Of a DNA stretch of 64,000 bases, positions 16,443-23,582 are shown one piece after another. The stretch's first letter is position 1, and each line of letters opens with the position of its first letter. The stretch lies in NCBI GenBank assembly GCA_016794425.1, contig JAEUHR010000028.1, positions 62,001-126,000 on the forward strand, read 5' to 3'. The DNA is from Planctomycetota bacterium. GTDB lineage: Bacteria > Planctomycetota > UBA1135 > UBA2386. The notes beneath the pieces are model-generated. The model was given only the letters and a program-made list of their open reading frames with translations, was not told where the DNA came from and did not search any database. The position numbers and the translations under genes are program-made.

Positions 16443-16631
16443 GGCAGCAGCATCGGCCGACGCTTCGCCCGGCTGCGCCGCGCGGTGCGCTGCGCCTGCC
16501 CTCCGTTCGTCCCGATGCCGATGGCATCGGCCGCTGCACTGGCTCGAGCCGGGACCGTGGATCGGCGGCCCGGCGCCCGCGGGGCCGCCCCGGTCACGGC
16601 GTGTGTGGTTTCGCCGCGCCTGCCGCTGCCA

Positions 16632-16669
16632 GGGAGAACGGGTGCCGAGCCTCGGCGCCCGCGGCTCCC
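16632..16669 (+). repeat. Strong leader hairpin 15 bases before a secreted-protein start
   Basis: GGGTGCCGA at 16640-16648 pairs with TCGGCGCCC at 16652-16660 (one G-U pair, 3-base loop). Around it GGGAG at 16632-16636 pairs with CTCCC at 16665-16669. The structure ends 15 bases before ATG 16685 and could control translation of the secreted protein. Confidence 0.5.
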
Positions 16670-16684
16670 TTCCTCCCGATCCCC

Positions 16685-18886
16685 ATGAAGCTCCTGCCGT
16701 TCCTGTCCTGCCTCGTCGGCATCGCCGCCCTGTCGGCGCAATCCCCCGGGCTCGACGCCCCAGCGGTGCCGCACGCTCCGACGGCGCTGTCGCGCGTCGT
16801 GTTCGACCGACCTGCAGCCGACGGTCCGCTGTGGGCCTGCGGCAACGCCTGGAAGGCGAGCTTCGACGGCCGCGGCTTCACGACGATTCCGTTCTTCGGC
16901 TCCGACGCACCGCAGAACTTCCCGCTGCGGCTCGAGGTCGCCCGCGCGACCGTCGGTGGTGCGGTGCTCGAACTCGCCGATGGTCGGCCCGAAGCGGTCG
17001 GTGCGCGCGTCGCGACGCACCGCGGCGCGTTCACCGAGGTCGTGGACACGCAGCTCGACAGCCTCGAGCAGTCGTTCGTGTTCGACCGGCTGCCCAACCG
17101 CGGCGCGATCGCGGTCGACGTGCGCATCGGCGGCGACGGTTACGAAGCCAGCGGCATCGACGGCGGCCTGCGGTTCGCCACGGCGTTCGGCCACGTCGAC
17201 TACACGCAGGCGATCGCGCTCGACGGCGCGGGCCGGCGGCTGCCGCTGGCGATCGAGTGGACCGGCGCGGCCGCGCACATCGAGATCCCGGCCGAGTTCG
17301 TGGCCGCGGCCACGCTGCCGATCGTGCTCGACCCGACGCTGAACTACTGGTTCGGGCTCGGCAATCCGTCGCTGCTGCAGCACGACGGCGACGTCGCGAC
17401 GATCCGCCCGTCGGCGATCAATGGCCGCACGCTGCTGGTCTGGCAGCGCCAGTGGAGCCTCACCGACCAGGACTGCTGGGGCCTGATGTTCGACAACGAC
17501 CTCGGCCTCGTGCAGACCGACTTCACGATCGACTTCACGGCCGAGGACTGGCTGAAGGTCGCCTGCGCCGGCAACAACCACGCGCAGAACTTCCTGGTCG
17601 TGGCCGAGGTGCGCATCGGGCTGCAGTGGTTCATCGCCGGCCGCACGATCTCGGTCGCCGGCGTGCCCGGCACGCAGTTCAACATCGAACGCGAAGGCGT
17701 CGTCGGCACGCCGGGCAACAACTACCACCCGGACGTCGGCGGCGATCCGTCGTTCGCCCCCGGGCGCTACACCGTCGTGTTCAACAAGAAGACGCTCGGG
17801 GTGTCCGACATCTACATGAAGCAGGTGACGCCGGCCGGTGCGCTGGTGACGACCAACGCGGTCGTGATCTCGAACCTGCCCGAGGACGAGATCCGTCCGT
17901 CGATCAGCAAGTCGTGCGGGCACGCGAACGCCGCGCAGAACTTCCTCGTCACCTGGCAGCGCACGTGGACCTTCTCGCCGTTCGACCAGGAAGTGTGGGG
18001 CCGCTACGTCGGCTGGAACGGGGCGCTGGTCACACCGATCTTCGCCATCGGTTTCACGCCCAGCGAGGAGACCGCGCCGGCGCCGTCGTCGCCGATCGAC
18101 GACGGCACGCAGCGGCTGTGGCCGGTCTGCTTCGAGCTCGCCTCGGCGCCGGGGCAGCCGCGCGACGTCGTCGGCCGCCTGCTGCGCGGCGACGGCAGCG
18201 TCGCGCACGCGTTCACGATCAGCAACGGCGTGCCGGGCGCCGACGACCGCGATCCCGAGATGGACGCCGACGGCACGCGGTTCGTCACGGTGCTGACCAC
18301 CGGCTTCACCGGATCGCCGCAGTCGATCGAAGTGGTGACGCAGGCGTGGTTGCCGAGCACGGCCAGCGTGCGCGTCGAAGAGCGTTCGGGCATGCAGACC
18401 TCGAGCCTCGACAGCCACGGTCAGGGCAACATCACGGCCGAGTTCAGCGGCGGCAACGGGCCGACCGCGCGCTACAAGATCGCGTTCACGAACGAGACGT
18501 CGAACACGCTGCAGCTGCACAACTACGGCGGCTACCCCGGCGGCAACCAGTTCGGGCAGCGGCCGACGCAGTGCGGCAGCCTCGGCATCGCGGCGAGCGG
18601 CTCGTCGGTGCTCGGGCAGACCGTGACGATCACGGTCGCCAACGGCGCGGCGTCGGGCACGGTCGCGGGTTTCCCGCTGACGCTGCCGCTGCAGCCGATC
18701 CTCGGCTGCAACTGCATCCTCGGCGTCAACTACATCGGCTTCTTCGGCAACCCGTTCAGCTACACGATCCCTAACGACCCGCTGATGGTGGGCACGATCT
18801 TCTCGGTGCAGGGCTTCACGGTGCTGGGGTCGTCGTGCCTGGGGTCGCTGGACTTCAGCGACACGATCGACTTCACGATCCGCTGA
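16685..18886 (+). CDS. Large secreted protein of unknown function with shared C-terminal module
   Basis: 733 residues. MKLLPFLSCLVGIAALSAQ is a signal peptide. The mature protein is beta-rich and acidic, with no catalytic motif recognised. Residues about 230-560 have repeated segments of the kind x-x-F-L-V-x-W/A-x-R (NFLVVAEVRIG, NFLVTWQRTW), suggesting propeller blades. The C-terminus has the module common to secreted proteins in this window: DPLMVGTIFSVQGF followed by SLDFSDTIDFTIR. ATG 16685 is preferred over an upstream in-frame codon because it directly starts the signal peptide. Confidence 0.8.
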   Translation: MKLLPFLSCLVGIAALSAQSPGLDAPAVPHAPTALSRVVFDRPAADGPLWACGNAWKASFDGRGFTTIPFFGSDAPQNFPLRLEVARATVGGAVLELADGRPEAVGARVATHRGAFTEVVDTQLDSLEQSFVFDRLPNRGAIAVDVRIGGDGYEASGIDGGLRFATAFGHVDYTQAIALDGAGRRLPLAIEWTGAAAHIEIPAEFVAAATLPIVLDPTLNYWFGLGNPSLLQHDGDVATIRPSAINGRTLLVWQRQWSLTDQDCWGLMFDNDLGLVQTDFTIDFTAEDWLKVACAGNNHAQNFLVVAEVRIGLQWFIAGRTISVAGVPGTQFNIEREGVVGTPGNNYHPDVGGDPSFAPGRYTVVFNKKTLGVSDIYMKQVTPAGALVTTNAVVISNLPEDEIRPSISKSCGHANAAQNFLVTWQRTWTFSPFDQEVWGRYVGWNGALVTPIFAIGFTPSEETAPAPSSPIDDGTQRLWPVCFELASAPGQPRDVVGRLLRGDGSVAHAFTISNGVPGADDRDPEMDADGTRFVTVLTTGFTGSPQSIEVVTQAWLPSTASVRVEERSGMQTSSLDSHGQGNITAEFSGGNGPTARYKIAFTNETSNTLQLHNYGGYPGGNQFGQRPTQCGSLGIAASGSSVLGQTVTITVANGAASGTVAGFPLTLPLQPILGCNCILGVNYIGFFGNPFSYTIPNDPLMVGTIFSVQGFTVLGSSCLGSLDFSDTIDFTIR

Positions 18887-18929
18887 CGCGCCGTTGCGTC
18901 CACGCGCCGCGGCGCCGAGCATCGCCGCG

Positions 18930-19367
18930 GTGCGTGACTTCACCGAGATCTCGCAGGTGGACGACGCGGGCTGCCTGTTCCTGTCCGGAACGATCGACGA
19001 CTGGCGCGTGGTGCACGACCGCGGCATCACGGTCGTGATCGACCTCGAGGGCGACGTCGACCACGGTGTGCCGACCGCCGCCGACCAGTTCCTCTACGTC
19101 TACCTGCCGATCCACGACGGCGATCTGCCGAACCTCGAACGCCTGCATGCGGTCGCCGACCTCGGCGCCGCGCTGGTCGCGCAGGGGCATCGCGTGCTGA
19201 GCCACTGCGGCATGGGTCTGAACCGCTCCGCGCTGGTCGCCGGGCTGATCCTGATCCGCGGCGGTCTGTCGCCGCGCCGGGCCGTCGAGCAGCTGCGCGA
19301 ACGGCGACCCGGGGCGCTGTTCAACGACGCGTTCGCGCGCTACCTGCTCGAACGCGGCGCGCAGTGA
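18930..19367 (+). CDS. Dual-specificity protein phosphatase
   Basis: 145 residues with the phosphatase loop SHCGMGLNRSALVAGLIL, which fits the Cys-x5-Arg-Ser active site (HCxxGxxRS). An upstream Asp in YVYLPIHDGDLPN is the likely general acid. Length and order match compact VH1-like dual-specificity phosphatases, which remove phosphate from Tyr/Ser/Thr or from non-protein substrates. There is no signal peptide, so it is cytoplasmic. The start is GTG 18930, 43 bases after the preceding stop. It shares a palindromic terminator with the convergent Topo VI operon. Confidence 0.85.
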   Translation: MRDFTEISQVDDAGCLFLSGTIDDWRVVHDRGITVVIDLEGDVDHGVPTAADQFLYVYLPIHDGDLPNLERLHAVADLGAALVAQGHRVLSHCGMGLNRSALVAGLILIRGGLSPRRAVEQLRERRPGALFNDAFARYLLERGAQ

Positions 19368-19387
19368 CGCGCGCCGCGGCGCGTCAC
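19364..19387. terminator. Bidirectional hairpin containing both convergent stop codons
   Basis: GTGACGCGC at 19364-19372 pairs perfectly with GCGCGTCAC at 19379-19387. The stop TGA of the phosphatase and the stop of Topo VI A on the other strand both lie inside the arms. It probably ends transcription from both sides. Confidence 0.55.
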
Positions 19388-20544
19388 GGCAGGAACTTCT
19401 GCGCTTCCTTGAGCTTGTTCGGCAGGTACTCCTCGATGACGAAGTTGAGGCCGTGCTTGGCCAGCGCCTGCTGCTCGGCGCGCTGACCGCTCTTCAGCAT
19501 CATCTCGATCGCCTTCTGCCACTCCTTGTGCGCCTGGAAGAACGGGTCGTTCTTCAGCATGTCCTGCGCGCGCTTGATGTCGACGTCCTTCAGCGCGTGC
19601 GTCGGCAGGTCGTAGTCGACGATGTCCTGCGGCGACACGCCGAGGAAGCGCGCCTGCGGCACGCAGAAGAACTGGTTCAGGTGCACGGCGTTGCCCGAGC
19701 CGACCTTCAGCGTGCGGTAGATGTTGCTGAACGCGTACGGGTCGCAGTCGTTGAACGCGTAGACGGCGAGCTTGTGCGCGTCGGCGAGTTTGCGCACGAA
19801 GCGCCGCGTCGCGCGCGTCGGCACGCCGGCGGTGCCGATCAGGATGCAGTTCGCGGTGCGCCAGTAGTTGTGCTGGCTCAGGCGTTCGAACATGCCGATG
19901 GTCTCGATGACCAGGATGAACTTCGCCTTGGTCTCGAAGCCGAGGTGCTCGACGGAGCTCGGGATCGAGTACGCGCCCGAACCGAAGCCGGTGCAGTCGA
20001 TGCGCAGCGGGCGCCCGGTCTCACGATCGCGGTCGAGCACGACCAGCTGGCCGGCGACCTTGCCGCCGTGCTCGTCGGCCTTGAAGCGCAGGTGTTCGCG
20101 CATCACGCCGTCGAGCGAGAACAGCGCCTCGATGTCGTCCATCGTCGCGTCGCTCTCGGGCTGCTCGTCGAACTTGGCTTCCTCCCAGTTCTTCGACACG
20201 TAGTACGCTTCTCGTTTGGTCGCGAAGTCGTCCTCGTCGACGAGCTGCTGCGACAGCGCCATCATCTTCAGCGTCTGCGCGAACGACTTGACGGTGTTGA
20301 CCGACAGCGTGCGCTCGACGCGCGAGCGGCCCATCACGAAGTAGCCGTCCTTCTTGTCGTAGCGGGCGTTCTTCAGCGAGCGGTCCGGGAACTTCAGCTC
20401 CGGCTTGCCCTGCTCGAGGATCGCCTTGTGCACGTGCTGCGCGCAGCTCTTGATCTCGCGCAGCGTGACCTTGTCGAGCTCGGACAGCGGACCGCGGTCC
20501 TTCTTCTTCGGCTGGGGCTTCGGGGTGAACTTCTTGGCTGCCAT
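19384..20544 (-). CDS. top6A: DNA topoisomerase VI subunit A (Spo11-like)
   Basis: 386 residues, the same length as archaeal Topo VI A. The winged-helix catalytic motif FATKREAYYVSKNW holds Tyr114-Tyr115, the second being the expected DNA-linked nucleophile. The Toprim domain follows with FILVIETIGMFERL (metal-binding Glu) and AFNDCDPYAF (Asp-x-Asp). Subunit A makes the double-strand break while B supplies ATP gating; the A2B2 enzyme relaxes and decatenates DNA. It lies 46 bases downstream of top6B in the same operon. Key residues are intact, so an active enzyme is expected. Confidence 0.95.
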   Translation of the reverse strand: MAAKKFTPKPQPKKKDRGPLSELDKVTLREIKSCAQHVHKAILEQGKPELKFPDRSLKNARYDKKDGYFVMGRSRVERTLSVNTVKSFAQTLKMMALSQQLVDEDDFATKREAYYVSKNWEEAKFDEQPESDATMDDIEALFSLDGVMREHLRFKADEHGGKVAGQLVVLDRDRETGRPLRIDCTGFGSGAYSIPSSVEHLGFETKAKFILVIETIGMFERLSQHNYWRTANCILIGTAGVPTRATRRFVRKLADAHKLAVYAFNDCDPYAFSNIYRTLKVGSGNAVHLNQFFCVPQARFLGVSPQDIVDYDLPTHALKDVDIKRAQDMLKNDPFFQAHKEWQKAIEMMLKSGQRAEQQALAKHGLNFVIEEYLPNKLKEAQKFLP

Positions 20545-20590
20545 GGGACGTCTTCGGTGGTGCGTTGCGCGGGGTGGGTGGCTCGCGCGG

Positions 20591-22324
20591 TCACAGCTTG
20601 CGCGACTTCTCGAGCACGGTCGTCAGGTTGTCGCGCGCCTTCGTCGCCTCCTTCTCGTCGAGCTTCAGGATGTCCTTCAGCGCGACGACCAGGTGCGGGA
20701 TGTAGGTCTCGATGTAGTTGCGCTTCTTGAACTCGTTGGCGAGCTTCTTGCCCTTGCGCACGTGCGTGCCGAGCTTGCGGCCGGCCTCCATCAGGCCCAG
20801 CCGCAGCTCCTCGAGGATCTCGTCGTAGCTGGCGATCGCTTCCTTGCTCTCGCTGGTGAACGGCACCCAGACCGACGCGATGTGCACGAAGATCACCATC
20901 GGGCCGATCGGCAGCGCGCCGCGCGGCTGCTGCAGCCCGTAGTTCTTCCAGTTGGTCGCGATCACCGCCTTGCTGATCGCGCACGCCGACTGCTGGAACA
21001 CCAGCGGCACACGGTTGGCGAAGCGGATCAGGCGCACCGGCTCGTCGGCGGCGCCCATCAGCACTTCCTGGTTCTCCGGCTTCTTGGTCGCGACCTCGAC
21101 GATCTTGCCGCTGTCGGTCATGTGCAGCGTGTCGCCGGGCTTGCCGTAGGCGATACCGACTTCGATCGCGAACGGGTGGCCGCGGTAGACGACCGGCTTG
21201 CGCGACGTCGCGATGTAGAAGTCGGCTTCGACCTCCTTCTTGAGGCCGGTGATGATCAGGTCCTCGCCGATCGGCGCGATGCACGACAGCGGCGGCGCCA
21301 TGATCTTGGTCTGGTCGATCGCCGCCTTGATCTTCGCGACGTCGCTGCTCTCGAGGCGCCGCGGGTTGGTCTCCGGCTTGATGCCGGCGGTCTGGCAGAT
21401 CTCCTTCGCGACCGTCGGGCCGACGCGCGAGAAGTCCTCCTGCAGGAACGCGCTGACGGTGCGGTTCTCGCTCTCGCCGATCATCTTCAGCAGCACGCCG
21501 AGCTCGACGCCGTGCGGGTGCGGCTTGATCTCCTCGACTTCGGGCGGCAGCTCCTTGGTCGCGCGCTGGTACTCGGTGACGTTGCCGTCCGGATCCGTGA
21601 AGTGCAGGTAGACGTGCGGGTTCGCCACCGCCATCAGCTTCAGGAACTCTTCGACGCTGCGCTGGCCACGGCGGTATTCGCCCTCGAGGTCGATCGACAC
21701 CTCGGTGCCGTGGTCCTTCTCCCACTCGACCACCTTGTCGGTGTAGTCGGGCCGGTTCTTGGCCGTGTCGATCGTGATCTCGAAGTAGAGCGGCACGGCC
21801 TTCTTGCCCGGCTTCGTGCGCACGCGCACCGGGTTGCCGGTCGTCAACAGGCCGTACATGCCGGCCGCGCTGATGCCGATGCCCTGCTGGCCGCGACTCT
21901 GCCGCAGCCGGTGGAACTTGCTGCCGTAGAGCAGCCGGCCGAACACGTTGGGCACCTGCGCCTTGACGATGCCGGGGCCGTTGTCCTCGACGGTCATCGT
22001 GAACTGCTTCTCGCTCTGGCCGATGCGCGCGATCCTGACCCGGATGTCCGGCAGGATGCGGGCCTCCTCGCAGGCGTCGAGGCTGTTGTCGACGGCTTCC
22101 TTGACCGCGGTCAGCAGCGCCTTGCGCGGGCTGTCGAAGCCGAGCAGGTGGCGGTTCTTGGTGAAGAACTCGCTGACCGAGATCTCGCGCTGCTTCTTCG
22201 CCATCGTCTCGGCGGTGACGCTGCCGCCACCACCGTCGGACTTGCCCTTCTTCGGTTTCGCAGTTGCCATCGTGTCGTTGCCGTCGGCGTCGAACAGGCT
22301 CGGTTGACCGGACGTGTCGCTCAT
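20591..22324 (-). CDS. top6B: DNA topoisomerase VI subunit B (GHKL ATPase)
   Basis: About 577 residues. After a Gly/Lys-rich N-terminal tail come the Bergerat-fold boxes: KEAVDNSLDACEE (N box), VEDNGPGI (G1) and SRGQQGIGISAAGMYG (G2; GQQGIG is the Topo VI signature). The transducer domain then reaches the C-terminal helices that contact subunit A. ATG 22324 (MSDTSGQPSLFDADG) is the first start; ATG 22270 (MATAKPKKG) would trim the tail. The operon order B-A matches archaeal loci. A TAGGAT box lies 157 bases upstream on the same strand. Confidence 0.95.
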   Translation of the reverse strand: MSDTSGQPSLFDADGNDTMATAKPKKGKSDGGGGSVTAETMAKKQREISVSEFFTKNRHLLGFDSPRKALLTAVKEAVDNSLDACEEARILPDIRVRIARIGQSEKQFTMTVEDNGPGIVKAQVPNVFGRLLYGSKFHRLRQSRGQQGIGISAAGMYGLLTTGNPVRVRTKPGKKAVPLYFEITIDTAKNRPDYTDKVVEWEKDHGTEVSIDLEGEYRRGQRSVEEFLKLMAVANPHVYLHFTDPDGNVTEYQRATKELPPEVEEIKPHPHGVELGVLLKMIGESENRTVSAFLQEDFSRVGPTVAKEICQTAGIKPETNPRRLESSDVAKIKAAIDQTKIMAPPLSCIAPIGEDLIITGLKKEVEADFYIATSRKPVVYRGHPFAIEVGIAYGKPGDTLHMTDSGKIVEVATKKPENQEVLMGAADEPVRLIRFANRVPLVFQQSACAISKAVIATNWKNYGLQQPRGALPIGPMVIFVHIASVWVPFTSESKEAIASYDEILEELRLGLMEAGRKLGTHVRKGKKLANEFKKRNYIETYIPHLVVALKDILKLDEKEATKARDNLTTVLEKSRKL

Positions 22325-22481
22325 CGGTGCTGGGGTGCGTGCTGGGGGCTGAGGGGGTGCGGCTACGGTCAGGCCGGAGTCCGGGCACACGCCAGGGATC
22401 GCACGGATGCGTTCGGGGAACCGCCGCTCGGCGACCGCTTGGGGTGCACGGCCCGCAACCCTGACCGGTTCGGGCGCGGCG

Positions 22482-22487
22482 ATCCTA
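22482..22487 (-). promoter_or_regulatory. TAGGAT box, candidate promoter of the Topo VI operon
   Basis: TAGGAT on the minus strand lies in the gap between mqnA and top6B, 157 bases before ATG 22324. It is the third copy of this hexamer found just upstream of a gene in the window. The distance implies a leader of about 150 bases if it is used. Confidence 0.3.
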
Positions 22488-22537
22488 GCGAGCCGCGGCG
22501 CGCGGCGGAACGCACTTTCCGCGCCCGCCCGCCGGCC

Positions 22538-23302
22538 TCAGCCGCGGTCGACCGCACCGTCGACCGGCGCCGCGAACGGCGGATCGGCGGCGGTCGCCAG
22601 CGAGCGCGCGCGGCACTCGGCCCAGAACCGCCGCAGCCCGCGCAGGTCGTCGTCGTCGAGGTCGTAGTGGGCGGCGCCGTGCGTGCCGTCGACGGCGCCG
22701 AGCCCGCGGCCGCGGTCGCGCGCGCGCTGCAAGACCGGCAGCAGGCGCGCCGCATCGGCACCCGGCCGCAGCAGCCACACCGCGAACACGAACGGCAGGC
22801 CGGTCCACGCGCGCCACTCGCGGCCGAGATCCCAGACTTCGCGGTCGCCGGGCTCGGCGGCGAGGCCGGTGTCGCCGATCAGCAGCACGAGGTCGTGCGG
22901 CAGCGCCGCCGGCGCGCGCGACGGCGCGATCGTCTCGAAGCGCAGGTCCGGCGCGGTCGCGGCCCGGTGCACGGTCGCCAGCAGCAGCCGCAGCAGCGCC
23001 ACCGACGTGGCCGAACCCTGGTCGAGCCCGACGCTGCGGATCACGGTGCCGGGGCGTCGGAACGCGCGCACCGAGCGGATCTCGCGTTTGCAGGCGATGC
23101 CGAGCCCGGGCGCGACCGTGTAGCCGGGGGCCCGCACGGCTTCGACCGACGACACCAGCGCCGCGTCGAGGTCGCCGGCGCGCAGCCGCGCGATCAGGTC
23201 GGTCGGCGGCGCCTGTACGGCCTCGACGGTGGGTTCGTGGTCCAGGCCGGCCAGCAGCGGCGCGCCGACGCCGAACGGGACTCCACCGATGCGCAACTTC
23301 AC
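22538..23302 (-). CDS. mqnA: Chorismate dehydratase MqnA (futalosine menaquinone pathway)
   Basis: 254 residues starting from GTG 23302 (VKLRIGGVPFGVGAPLL). It matches the MqnA/MqnD fold of periplasmic-binding-protein origin: GSATSVALLRLLL, LVLLIGDTGL and especially WDLGREWRAWTGLPFVFAVW, which is diagnostic of MqnA. MqnA dehydrates chorismate to 3-[(1-carboxyvinyl)oxy]benzoate, the first step of the futalosine route. No other mqn gene is in the window. A TATCTT box at 23339-23344 on the same strand could be its -10. Confidence 0.88.
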   Translation of the reverse strand: MKLRIGGVPFGVGAPLLAGLDHEPTVEAVQAPPTDLIARLRAGDLDAALVSSVEAVRAPGYTVAPGLGIACKREIRSVRAFRRPGTVIRSVGLDQGSATSVALLRLLLATVHRAATAPDLRFETIAPSRAPAALPHDLVLLIGDTGLAAEPGDREVWDLGREWRAWTGLPFVFAVWLLRPGADAARLLPVLQRARDRGRGLGAVDGTHGAAHYDLDDDDLRGLRRFWAECRARSLATAADPPFAAPVDGAVDRG

Positions 23303-23539
23303 GGGTGCAGGGCCGGACGAGCCGTTCCGGATGCGACGAAGATAGCGGTGCCCCGCGGCCCGGGCAGCATTTTCCTGGCGGCGCTGGCGTGAGCGGCGCA
23401 CACGCGGCGCGGTGATCGGGTTCGCCGCCGACCGATCGCGAAGGGCGTGAGGGGCCCGCGCCGCCTGACGGCGCCGCTGATTTTCTCGTCGCGGGCGCAA
23501 CGTTCGTGCACGACGTGACAACACGAGGTTGCCATCGAT

Positions 23540-23560
23540 GCGGTGCCGTTCCGGCACCGC
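23540..23560 (+). repeat. Leader hairpin before the secreted protein at 23583
   Basis: GCGGTGCC at 23540-23547 pairs perfectly with GGCACCGC at 23553-23560 over the loop GTTCC. It ends 22 bases before ATG 23583. The rest of the 280-base gap shows no gene. Confidence 0.45.
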
Positions 23561-23582
23561 GGGGCACCTTCGTTCCGTTCCG

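Noticed and set aside
19384..20544. Reading subunit A as a stand-alone Spo11-like recombination nuclease
   Set aside because: It is directly coupled to a full GHKL subunit B with the GQQGIG signature, so it is Topo VI.
23303..23582. A gene in the 280-base gap before the secreted protein
   Set aside because: Short frames here have poor codon bias and no recognisable motif; only the hairpin at 23540-23560 stands out.
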